Origin: Nymphaea colorata
Lineage: Eukaryota; Streptophyta; Magnoliopsida; Nymphaeales; Nymphaeaceae
Assembly: GCF_008831285.2 (NCBI RefSeq)
Contig: NC_045139.1
Span: forward strand, 788,204-852,203
DNA length: 64,000 bases
Direction of reading: 5' to 3'
The stretch's first letter is position 1. Each line of letters starts with the position of its first letter. Under the pieces are notes generated by a model, which saw only the letters and a program-made list of their open reading frames with translations, made no database searches and was not told the DNA's origin. The position numbers were made by a program, and so were the translations under genes. Shown piece after piece: positions 50,800-61,800 of this stretch.

Positions 50800-51770
50800 C
50801 GTTCGATAAAAAATAAGATACTTTCCTCCTTCCCCTACTACCTTTTCTCCCTTTTGCTCTCAGTTCGCTTCACTCGAAGAATTCTTTTAGGGTCACCCGT
50901 TTGTGCTCATTCACTTCCATTCCAATAAGTCTCAAGCGATGCGTCCGTCGAGATCTAGGTTTCTTTTCTATCTTGTTTTCTTCGTGACATGCAATTGCTT
51001 AATTTAGAATAAAAAGATAAACAAAATGGTTATTCAAAAAATGATAATTGAATTTAGATGTGAATATGGCGCCTAAGTTGATAAAACTAATCTGAAAAAC
51101 CAAAGAAGAGAAGAACAAACACGCACATGGACACAAACACAAAAATAAACATTTACATGCTTTAGTGCACTAGGCTTTGTTTTTCTACGTTCATTCAATG
51201 GCCATGTTATATTCTTCTTCATCCTTCTTTTAGGTGTAGATAAGGACTTGTTTTATCTATATTACAGGTGAATCACGGCAAAAGCTAAGTCATTTTCTTA
51301 AAGAACATGTAATGATTTTCCTTCATTTTGTTTTTTATAATTTTGAGATGTTTACTTTTTATTTCAGTAACATAGATTCTATGTCATATCCTTTATGTGC
51401 ATATGTCCACTCATGCATTGTACATGTTGGATGATTGTCTGGATTGTGTTCTTTTTTGCTGCACAACCTTCGAGTCAATACTTTGACAAATAAAAATAAT
51501 ATATATGTACATGTCGAAGGTCACTTCTCTTGCTTTTCATTTTCTGTTGCCTACTACTTAGGCATTGCTCTTACCTACTAGCCATTTTTGAAATATGACT
51601 TTTTATTTTTGTTTAGGTTGAGCCTTGAATGGTAAACATATGTTTGTGAAACTAATATTTTAAGAAAGATTTTTGTCACTACTGAAGGCATACAATATCA
51701 AGTAATTATTTTCGTCTTCATTAATATAAAGTTTTAATAATTGATATATATGTTTGCATATACGTGTTGA
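50800..51770. repeat. repeat-family copy B (~1.0 kb)
   Basis: Collinear with copy A from gataaaaaataagatacttt to taataattgatatatatgtt. The exon-like segment is shortened: after attacaggtgaatcacggca only aaagctaag survives before the text jumps to the downstream cttaaagaacatg. Confidence 0.7.
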
Positions 51771-51904
51771 CATGACCTTCCAATGGAATGCTCCAGTAAT
51801 GAACCTCAAGCAATTTTACATAGAGAATATCTTATTTAAGGCATGCCTCCTGAATTTCTTGGCGGTACCGGCACTAAATATTGCCCAAACAAACTCCACA
51901 AAAG

Positions 51905-52850
51905 TTTTTTATTTTCATTTTGCTTTAAAATATTTGTTCACTTATATAGTGGTGCCTCTTTGAGGTTTTTGTATTGCATGACCCACCATGTCAAGTCCAC
52001 CATATTTCACACAAATAATGTTGAGGAATTCTTATATTTGAAATCGGCAATGTTTGATATTTCTTATACAATACATTTGACATAGTGAACCGTATTTGAG
52101 CCAAACAAACATCTTCTTCGCATATTGAATTATATTTTTGGGTGTTTGATTGCTGCCGAATTCAAATAAGAGGTTGCGTAAAACTAAGATTTCAGAATTT
52201 TTCATTTAGAAAATGTATTAAAATCATGGGTGCCGAATCGATTCAAGACACAAGCTACTAAATTCCATTAACAGACTTAAATTTAGAATACGTAGTAACT
52301 TTAATTAATGCGTATAGGCTTCCGTTCATTATAAAATTTGGGTTGTTTAATATGTAGTTATGATGCAATAAAAAAGGCGGAGGTTAACAAATTCAAATAC
52401 AAAAAACCATGACAATATTTTCCATGTGACATTTTTCAGGAATAGACAAAGCACTTGAGAGGCACGTGTGGGTATATGTGGATACATAATTGTTCCCATA
52501 AACGTACAAAAATATTTATTTAACAATTTTTTTCATTTTCAAATTTTATTAAAAAATTAGTATTTTATATTACTAGTGCACCTTAGCAAATGGACTCAGC
52601 AAGTAACGAAGCTTCCACACGATTTTAGGAGCTTAATGGGTTGCTTGAAAAAAACAAACATGTAAATTTTACAAAAATTTATTTAGTTAAAAATTTTAAA
52701 GTATAATTTTGCTCCCTTCATGAAAAATTACTGGTTCTGTGCCTAGTAGAAGAGGACCGGCTTATTTTGTTTTGTTTATACCGGTAGAGCTAAGTTTGAC
52801 GCTCTGCATTCTATATATATTTTTCTTTCTTGTACACATTATTTTGTTAG
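51905..52850. repeat. segmental duplication, left copy (partner 57810-58285)
   Basis: The shared order is ttgctttaaaatatttgttc, tgcatgacccaccatgtc, tcacacaaataatgttgag, gaaccaaacaaacat-like text, attgaattatatttttgggt, 'aagaggttgYgtaaaactaa', and attaaaatcatgggtgc (to 52231). The partner then resumes at sequence matching ~52795-52850 (gctctgcattctatatata, ttcttgtacacattattttg). About 560 bp present here are absent there. Confidence 0.7.
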
Positions 52851-53211
52851 AATAAAAGGGTGAAGAGCTTAAATTCCAGCCGCCATTTATTGGCATTTTA
52901 ATGCATTATAGTCGTGCTTCTGTTTAATTATGTTTTTAGGTGCTTAATCACTTAAAAAAAATATACATGAGGTGAAATACAATATCAGGACCTTAAAGCA
53001 TGTGATATAGTATCTTTTGTTCATAACAAAACATATGCAATCCTTTGTTCCAAAGTTGCAACGGTTGCACCTTATGTTAAACTCAAGTTTAAACTTTTAC
53101 TTCAAGAATATTAATTTCAAAGGTTTTATGACAATAGTAAAGACGCATTACAATTCCATAACATGTCCCAACATTTCAGGTGGCATATTCATAAAACAAC
53201 AACATAATGTA

Positions 53212-53450
53212 TTAGGTCAATAGGCCAGAGACCCCTTTGGAAGGAAAAATAATCTCTACAATACTTATAACTTGCCTTACATGCTGATTACCACTGAGAT
53301 ATGACGTTGTATTCACATTTGCTGTCAGCAATTACTTCCGCCTTAAATAATTTAGATGCCGAACCAAGTCGCCAACTCAACTCACCCAAACCGAGTTGCC
53401 AACTCAACTCGGCGGACTCCAATAACCGATGTGTTAGTAAGGTGAAGTTA
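53212..53450. repeat. dispersed repeat copy (matches H+-PPase intron 4 and 41.6 kb)
   Basis: The left part (53212-53315) matches 31617-31720 inside the H+-PPase gene. The right part (53308-53440: ttgtattcacatttgctg, cgccaactcaactc, ggcggactccaataaccgat) matches 41621-41705. The phrase cgccaactcaactc also begins each later unit, at about 54781 and 56262. Confidence 0.6.
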
Positions 53451-53460
53451 GTTATACGCT

Positions 53461-53850
53461 GAGAGCTCGATCAAAAATCAAGAAACCCTCTTCTTTTTTG
53501 AGCCATGTTTCTCCCTTTCGTGAGCTCGATCAAAAATAAAAAAACTTTCGTCCTCCCCAGGCTACGTTTCTCCCTTTCATGAGCTCGATCAAAAATCAAG
53601 AAACTCTCATCCTGCCTGGGATACGTTTCTCCCTTTCGTGAGCTCAATCAAAAAACAAGAAACTCTCGTCCTCCCCGGGCTACGTTTCTACCTTTCATTA
53701 GCTCAATCAAAAATCAAGAAACTCTCTTCCTCCCCGGGCAACGTTTCTCCCTTTCATGACATCGATAAAAAATCCAGAAACTCTCGTCATCCACGGGCTA
53801 CGTTTCTTCCTTCCGTGACCTCGATCAAAAATTAAGAAACTCTCGTCCTT
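53461..53850. repeat. ~60-bp minisatellite, block 1
   Basis: The unit reads roughly gagctcgatcaaaaatcaag, aaactctcgtcctccccggg, ctacgtttctccctttcgt, repeated about six to seven times with substitutions. ORFs through it (KKQETLVLPGLRF) come from the periodicity and are not treated as genes. Confidence 0.85.
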
Positions 53851-54860
53851 CCTTTCGTTCACTTTCACTCGAAGTCTTTCAGGGTCTCCCATTTGCTCTC
53901 TACTTCCATTTTAAGAAGTCTCAAGCATGCCACCATCGAAATCTAGGTTTCTTCTCTATCTCATTCTCTTCGGAGACGTTTGATGATAAAGAAATTTCGA
54001 ATTGAAAAAATAAACATTTACGTGCTTCAGTGCATCAGGCTCTATTTTTCTACATTCATTCAATGAGCATATTGTGTTCTTCCCCTTTCTTGTTGTTTGA
54101 GTAGATAAAAACTTGTTTTGTCTATATTGCAGGTGAATCATGGCAGAAGCTAAGACCCTTGTTGATCAGCTTTCAGGGTCTCCCATTCGCTCTCTACTTC
54201 CATTTTAAGAAGTCTCAAGCATGCCTCCATCGAAATCTAGGTTTCTTCTCTATCTCATTCTCTTCGGAGTCGTTTGATAACAAAAAAATTTGGAATTGAA
54301 AAAATAAACATTTAGGTGCTTCAGTGCATCAGGCTCTGATTTTCTACGTTCGTTCAACGAGCGTATTATGTTCTTCCCCTTTCGCTTTTAGAACGCTTGA
54401 AGAACAGAGAACCCTTTGACATTTTCTTAAAAAACATGTGATGATTTTCATTCATTTCGCTTATTATAGTTATAATATTTCTACTTTTTATTTCAATAAC
54501 TCAGATTCTACGTCATATCCTTCTTGTGTAGATGTCTAAGTTCTCTGATGCATTGTACCTATTGCATGACTGTTTGGATTTAGTGTTCTTTTTTGTTGTA
54601 CAACCTTTGAGTCAATAATTTGACAAAATAATATATACGTACATGTCGAATGTCACTTCTCTAGCGTTTCGTTTTCTTTTGTTTACTACTTAAGCTTTGA
54701 AGATAATTCAACGAAGGTTTACGTTATTTTCTTTTTTACATATAGTGTTTTTTAGTGACATTAACTCACCCGAACCGAGTCGCCAACTCAACTCACCCGA
54801 ATTGAGTCGCCAACTCAACTCGGCGGACTCCAATAACCGATGTGTTAGTTATACGCTGAG

Positions 54861-55250
54861 AGCTCGATCAAAAATGAAGAAACGAGAAGTCTCATCCTTC
54901 CCACACTACGTTTCTCCCTTTCGTGAGCTCGATCAAAAATCAAGAAACCCTCTTCTTTTTCGAGCCACGTTTTTCCCTTTCGTGAGCTCGATCAAAAAAC
55001 AAGAAACTCTCGTCCTCTCTGGGCTACGTTTCTCCCTTTCATGAGCTTGATAAAAAATCAAGAAACTCTCGTCCTCCTCGGGCTACGTTTCTCATTTCAT
55101 GAGCTCAATCAAAAATCAAGAAACTCTCTTCCTCCCCGGGCTACGTTTCTCCCTTTCATGATATCGATAAAAAATCAAGAAACTCTCGTCATCCGCGGGC
55201 TACGTTTCTTCCTTCCGTGGCCTCGAACAAAAATTAAGAAACTCTCGTCC
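54861..55250. repeat. ~60-bp minisatellite, block 2
   Basis: Same unit as block 1, located in the second 1.48-kb unit of the array. The repeat number is similar, and its substitutions are closest to those of block 3. Confidence 0.85.
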
Positions 55251-56340
55251 TTCCTTTTGTTCACTTTCACTCGAAGTCTTTCAGGGTCTCTCGTTCGCTC
55301 TCTACTTCCATTTTAAGAAGTCTCAAGCATGCCACCATCGAAATCTAGGTTTCTTCTCTATCTCATTTTCTTCGAAGTCGTTTGATGATAAAGAAATTTC
55401 GAATTGAAAAAATAAACATTTACGCGCTTCAGTGCATCAGGCTCTATTTTTCTACATTCATTCAACGAGCATATTGTGTTCTTCTCCTTTCTTGTTGTTT
55501 GAGTAGATAAAAACTTGTTTTGTCTATATTGCAGGTGAATCATGGCAGAAGCTAAGACCCTTGTTGATCAGCTTTCAGGGTCTCCCGTTCGCTCTCTACT
55601 TCCATTTTAAGAAGTCTCAAGCATGCCTCCATCGAAATCTAGGTTTCTTCTCTATCTCATTCTCTTCGGAGTCGTTTGATAACAAAAAAATTTGGAATTG
55701 AAAAAATAAACATTTACGCGCTTCAGTGCATCAGACTCTATTTTTCTACATTCATTCTACGAGCGTATTGTGTTTTTCCTCTTTCTTCTTGTTTGAGTAA
55801 ATAAAAACTTGTTTTATCTATATTGCAGGTGAATCATGGCAGAAGCTAAGACCCTTGTTGATATGTTTTTAGAACGCTTGAAGAACAGAGAACCTTTTGA
55901 TATTTTCTTAAAGAACATGTGATGATTTTCATTCATTTCGCTTATTATAGTTATAATATTTCTACTTTTTATTTCAATAACACAGATTCTACATCATGTC
56001 CTTCTTGTGTAGATGTCTAAGTTCTCTGATGCATTGTACCTATTGCATGACTGTTTGGATTTAGTGTTCTTTTTTGTTGTACAACCTTTGAGTCAATAAT
56101 TTGACAAAATAATATATACGTACATGTCGAATGTCACTTCTCTAGCGTTTCGTTTTCTTTTGTTTACTACTTAAGCTTTGAAGATAATTCAACGAAGGTT
56201 TATGTTATTTTCTTTTTTACATATAGTGTTTTTTAGTGACATTAACTCACCCGAACCGAGTCGCCAACTCAACTCACCCGAATCGAGTCGCCAACTCAAC
56301 TCGGCGGACTCCAATAACCGATGTGTTAGTTATACGCTGA

Positions 56341-56735
56341 GAGCTCGATCAAAAATGAAGAAACTAGAAGTCTCATCCTTCCCACACTACGTTTCTCCCT
56401 TTCGTGAGCTCGATCAAAAATCAAGAAACCCTCTTCTTTTTCGAGCCACGTTTCTCCCTTTCGTGAGCTCGATCAAAAAACAAGAAACTCTCGTCCTCTC
56501 CGGGCTACGTTTCTATCTTTCATGAACTTGATCAAAAATCAAGAAACTCTCGTCCTCCTCAGGCTACGTTTCTCATTTCGTGAGCTCAATCAAAAATCAA
56601 GAAACTCTCTTCCTCCCCGGGCTACGTTTCTCCCTTTCATGACATCGATAAAAAATCAGGAACTCTCGTCATCCGCGGGCTACGTTTCTTCCTTCCGTGA
56701 CCTCGATCAAAAATTAAGAAACTCTCGTCCTTCCT
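56341..56735. repeat. ~60-bp minisatellite, block 3
   Basis: Same unit as block 1, located in the third unit of the array. It is nearly identical to block 2, with a few base changes, which suggests a recent duplication. Confidence 0.85.
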
Positions 56736-57809
56736 TTCGTTCACTTTCACTCGAAGTCTTTCAGGGTCTCTCGTTCGCTCTCTACTTCCATTTTAAGAAG
56801 TCTCAAGCATGCCTCCATCGAAATCTAGGTTTCTTCTCTATCTCATTCTCTTCGGAGACGTTTGATGATAAAGAAATTTTGAATTGAAAAAACAAACATT
56901 TACGCGCTTCAGTGCATCAGGCTCTATTTTTCTACGTTTATTCAACGAGCATATTGTGTTCTTCCCCTTTCTTGTTGTTTGAGTAGATAAAAACTTGTTT
57001 TGTTTTTATTGCAGGTGAATCATGACAGAAGCTAAGACCCTTGTTGATCAGCTTTTAGAACACTTGAATAACAGAAAACCCTTTGATATTTTCTTAAAGA
57101 ACATGTGATGATTTTCATTCATTTCGCTTATTATAGTTATAATATTTCTACTTTTTATTTCAATAACAGAGATTCTACATCATATCCTTTCTGTGTAGAT
57201 GTCTAAGTTCTTTGATGCATTGTACCTATTGCATGACTGTTTGGATTTAGTGTTCGTTTTTGTTGTACAACCTTTGAGTCAATAATTTGACAAAATAATA
57301 TATACGTACATGTCGAATATCACTTCTCTAGCGTTTCGTTTTCTTTTGTTTACTACTTAAGCTTTGAAGATAATTCAGCGAATGTTTACGTTATTTTCTT
57401 TTTTACATATAGTACTTTTTAGTGACATTATATGCTCTTCCAAAATTGTGGAGAAAGATATTCATTATTTAACCAATGGCCATTTCTGAAATATGACTTT
57501 TTGTTTTTTTATATGTTGATTCTTGAATGACAGACATATGTTTGTGAAACTAATAGTTTAAGAAAGATCTTTGTCAATATTGGATGCATACAATATGAGG
57601 TAATTATTTTTCATCATCATTAATGTAAAGATTTAATAATTGATATATACGTTTGCATATATGTGTCAAACAGTTTACTTGTAAATATTGGTCCTTTTAT
57701 CCTTACAGTCAAAGCGTCTCCGCCAAATCTGGACAACCCGCTCTCTCCAATCCCTCCCTGCAAACTCTCTCGGTTGAAAGCCTATCTGTCTCTCCCTAAT
57801 CCGATTTTT

Positions 57810-58285
57810 AAACTTCCACATTGCTTTAAAGTATTTGTTCGTTTATATATAATGGTGCTGTGTGAGGTTATTTTATTGCATGACCCACCATGTCGAGTCT
57901 TCTATGTTTCACACAAATAATGTTGAGAGATTATTGTATTTGAAATAGAAGTTATTCGATTTCTTACACAATAAAGTTGACATGGAGACCAGTGTTTGAA
58001 CCAAACAAACATCGTGTTCACATTTGCCTTGCAAAAGAATTCCCATGAAATAAAATGTTGTTCGGAAAAAAAGAAAATTAAAGCACGGTATTCTATTGAA
58101 TTATATTTTTGGGTGTTCGATTGCTTCCGAATTTAAATAAGACTATAAGAGGTTGTGTAAAACTAAGATACTAAATCATAGGATTTCAAAAATTTTCATT
58201 TAGAACAAATATATTAAAATCATGGGTGCTCATGATGCTTTGCATTCTGTATATATTATGGTTTCTTGTACATATTATTTTGTTT
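57810..58285. repeat. segmental duplication, right copy (partner 51905-52850)
   Basis: Collinear with the left copy from ttgctttaaagtatttgttc to attaaaatcatgggtgc, then jumps to sequence matching ~52795 onward. A ~60-bp insertion after caaacaaacatcg is absent from the left copy. Immediately downstream, ~58317-58352 matches ~41240-41275. Confidence 0.7.
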
Positions 58286-58529
58286 GTGTATAGAAACATG
58301 CAACTGGAAGTCTTTAAAGAGCTACCAGCAATGTACATCATGCGATTCTCACTTCTTATATAATCTCATTTTCACATACAAAAATAGATTTGCATCTTCC
58401 CAACTAATCGAGCTTACAACTGATCCGTTAAACAATAAAAAAAATACATATTAATTAAATATATAATTATATAAAAATATAGTTAATTAAATTGCATGCA
58501 CGGGATCCTTTTCCCATTCTGTTGGAGAC

Positions 58530-58537
58530 GCGCCAAA
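58530..58537 (-). promoter_or_regulatory. E2F-type site upstream of CDT2
   Basis: The plus strand reads gcgccaaa, so the minus strand reads TTTGGCGC, which fits the E2F consensus TTTSSCGC. It lies about 330 bp before the proposed CDT2 ATG. Confidence 0.5.
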
Positions 58538-58636
58538 ACCGAGCCGGCGGGCCGAGTCGGTCGACCCGGCTAGGTCCGAACTAGGCTGGGCCGGGCGTGA
58601 CGGGAATGTGGACTCCCGCCTTTTCTTTCGTTGCTT

Positions 58637-58645
58637 GGCGCGAAA
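58637..58645 (-). promoter_or_regulatory. E2F-type site upstream of CDT2
   Basis: The plus strand reads ggcgcgaaa, so the minus strand reads TTTCGCGCC, a strong match to the E2F consensus. It lies about 225 bp before the proposed ATG and may be in the promoter or the 5' UTR. Two sites together suit a gene expressed at G1/S. Confidence 0.55.
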
Positions 58646-58869
58646 GGCAATTTGAGTTTTTGAAGATAACAAAGAACTTCGCGTTTTCGCTCCATTTTTT
58701 TGTCTCCCACATTTTTTTTGTTCTCCTCGTTAATGCAGAGGAATCCAACGCTCGCAATCGTCGCCTGGAGAGAGAGACACACATTGAGAGAGACGGATGG
58801 CGTGGTCGAATCGCTATTGCTGTTCTTCTTCCCGTTCCCTTCACAGTGAGATCAGGAGCAGAGAGATCA

Positions 58870-61800
58870 ATGGATTCAGAGGTGCACCCACATCTTCTTT
58901 TCATTTGTTCTCTCTCTGTTTTTAAACGCGTGTTCATGGTTTTTCCTCTAGTGCGAAATTGAACTGCCGTAGTTTGTTTCTGCTTACTCATCTCGTCTGT
59001 CTCTTTGCATTTAGTCGATCTCTGCGTTTGGTTTGAAGAATCTGATCAGGGTTGTGTCTGTTCTCCTTCTCAAACTTTTACCCATTTATCTGCATCTGTT
59101 TCTGTTTCGATGCGTGTTTGAAATAGGTTGCAAAATGTCGTATCGATTGCTTGCATGCGTTAATGATTTCTCTGTTGCCATGTTATAGTGCGGAAGAGGC
59201 CGTATGTGCAGGGGGGAGAATCGGATTCTGGTGGCAGAGGTGCAGGGATATTGGCGATCGACCACGACGATGCGCCCAGTCCGCCCCTTGCCCTTTCCTT
59301 TGGCAAGGTATCAATCCCTTAAATTTTCTGTTCTATCAGATTTCCCTATCGTTCATCCATTTGGAAGATCCAAAGGTTTTTCAGGATTTCATGTCGTGGG
59401 GATGACCACCACCACAATTTGTGATATAACCCCCCCTTATTGGTTTCAGACTCTGAGAAGTGGGCACCTCCTTGCTGTGGCTGATGAAGATGGATTCATC
59501 GCTTTGTATGATACTCGGCGTCCGCTTCCTTCATCCCGATTTCCCATTGAACAACCAGGTCCGGCTTACAATTTTTTTTTTTTTTTTTTTGGTTGCTCTT
59601 TCTTGGTTTAGTAGGAATTGATCATACAGACAATCGAAGTCGAGAATGCTAGAAATCCATGGATATGCTTTGCCGTCATGCCCCGGCTGTAGGGAATCAC
59701 AAGAAACCATGTAAGCTAGTAGTAAGGTCTTAGGGGAGGTGGTCGATTTGTACTAAGAGGAATAAGACGCTCCAAATGATGCAAATATGGTATCTATAGA
59801 ATTTAAGGCTATAGTACGGAGAAAAATGAGAGGAAAGAAACATGCAAAGGGAAAGATGAAGCCTGCTGCTATTTCTGCTAGCTTTTTAGAAAGCAGTGAA
59901 GTTGCAAATGTTTTGCTGACAATGACTACTTATCCCGATGGTGTTTACTGTTAAATGTAGTGTTGTGGATAGATTTGCAGCGCTAACTCCATAGCGCACC
60001 TCAAGCATTAGAATAGTGCTCGCGCACATCGGAAAGTGTTGAGAGATCTTCTCTTTGCCTGTAGGGCCCTGTTATTGAGGAGTGCACCAAATTACGACTC
60101 TAAATGAGAAGTTACTCCTAAAATCCGACAGGGGGAATTCACATTTTGATTTCTCTCTTGGCTTAATTGCAGTTGAAGCAAAGGTGTCCGAGTGGTCGGC
60201 TCATTCTAATGCTGTTTTCAATACTTGCTGGGCAAAGGTAAGCATGCATCTTATAGTTATGATCAGTTGTCTGATGTTGGTGGCTGATGGCAAGTGTTCG
60301 TTTCGAACCATGGCTCGCCACTAGTTTGAGGATCTTTGGGGTTAGCTATAATTGATAGTTTGCTCAGTGATTTTATTGTGTACCAAACATCATGCAGGAG
60401 GATTCTGTGCTCATGACAGCTTCAGGAGATCAAACGGTATGGCCAGTTATTTTGGCAAATTATTGTTTACGAAAAATATGTCCAGTTATTATTCCCTCTG
60501 AAAATCAAAAAGTCCTAAAGCCACGTTTGTTTACTGGTACTGGGTTTTGAATCAACAATTGATGAGTTATCTTCTGTAGCTGAAATTGTTTCTCTTTTTG
60601 TCAGATAAGGGCATGGAATGTGGAGACAACGCAACTTCTTGATGTAATGTGGGGCCATTCGGGCAGTATAAAGACGCTGTGCTCGCACCCACTGAATCCT
60701 GGTAGGACCCTTATATCTATCCTCTTTGTTTGTAAATCTGACTGTTACGTTGATAGGCAGTCTAATTCTAAAATTGATTGATTCATGCAGATCTTCTGGT
60801 ATCTGGTTCAAGGGATGGATGCGTTGCGCTTTGGGACAGACGTTGTAACTCAATTTCGAGAAAAGTCCTCGGCAAACCCTGTTTGATGTAAATTTCCATA
60901 TCAACACATTTAGCGTTCATCTTCTTAATGATGATATTCCGCACATCTAAAACGTGTATCCCCCCTTTTCAGGCCAATTGCCGTGATCCACAATGCGCAT
61001 CCTCCTAAAGACTACCATACAAGGTATGGGAAGCATTTTCATTTTTTTTTTTCAGTTTCTCTCCGTGTGCGGTCGTCTTTTAGTTTTGCAATGGCATCGA
61101 TAAACTTACCATCACAATTGTGTCTGCTTTAGGCCAACTGTCATGTTCAATAATCCAAATACTTGCACCAAAAGAAAATCTAGCAAGCAAGCCAAGGTAC
61201 GAACTGTGTAGTCAGTGTCATGTCTCTCGTTTAAGTATATTAGTGATCCTGAATGAAGAGGCTTCTTTTTGGTTTCTCCAGACAGCATCCAAAAGCATAA
61301 CGTCGGTTCTTTATCTTAAAGATGGATTATCAATCGCTAGCGGAGGGGCTGTTGACAGGCAAGATTACTTCATCTATTATCAAGCATCGAATTTACTTGA
61401 AATGAAGCTGTTCTTGGTCTCGAGTTCTATTTGAAATTTCTGTAAAGCTTTATATGAAATATCGCAATACCCAGCTCTAACTTATTTTCTCCTCCTCCCG
61501 TCTTCCTTCAGTGTCATAAAATTCTGGGATTCTCGTAATCTGAAGACCAACACAGCTCAAGCTCAACCCCATATCGAGACATATAGCGTAAAGGTCAGCC
61601 TCAAACTTGCAATTCTGGTTGTGTTGTTTCATGTTTGCGAATTGCGACAAGCTAGGTTATCTATCTCTGCCTGAAGTAAGCCATTGGAATTAGATGGTTG
61701 CCTACAAGATAGAGGACTTCCAAGCATGGAGGCCAATTAGGCTATACAATTTAACGCACTTGGTTAGCCACTTGATGTTATAGTGCCCTACATTCTCAGT

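Larger units (their letters stand above)
53451..57430. repeat. tandem array of three 1.2-1.5-kb units
   Basis: Unit starts marked by gttatacgctgagagctcga are at 53451, 54848 and 56329, so the periods are 1,397 and 1,481 bp. Each unit has a ~60-bp minisatellite, then 'cactcgaagtctttcagggt', 'tctcaagcatgcc', an exon-like segment preceded by tctatattgcaggtgaatc, and a tail with gcattgtacctattgcatga and gacaaaataatatatacgta. Units 1 and 2 contain an extra internal duplication of the segment around tctcaagcatgcctccatcg. The tail of the last unit runs on to about 57665. The sequence is related to copies A and B, so this is one repeat family amplified locally. Confidence 0.85.

Noticed and set aside
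53638-56887. ORFs of 61-121 codons with repeated KKQETLVLPGLRF-like text
   Set aside because: The minisatellite unit is close to a multiple of three, so frames stay open by periodicity; stops and frameshifts separate the blocks.
58597-58869. In-frame upstream extension of CDT2 from ATG 58597
   Set aside because: The frame is open to the MDSE exon, but the translation has no WD or other CDT2-like content and overlaps the E2F site region. Treated as promoter or 5' UTR.
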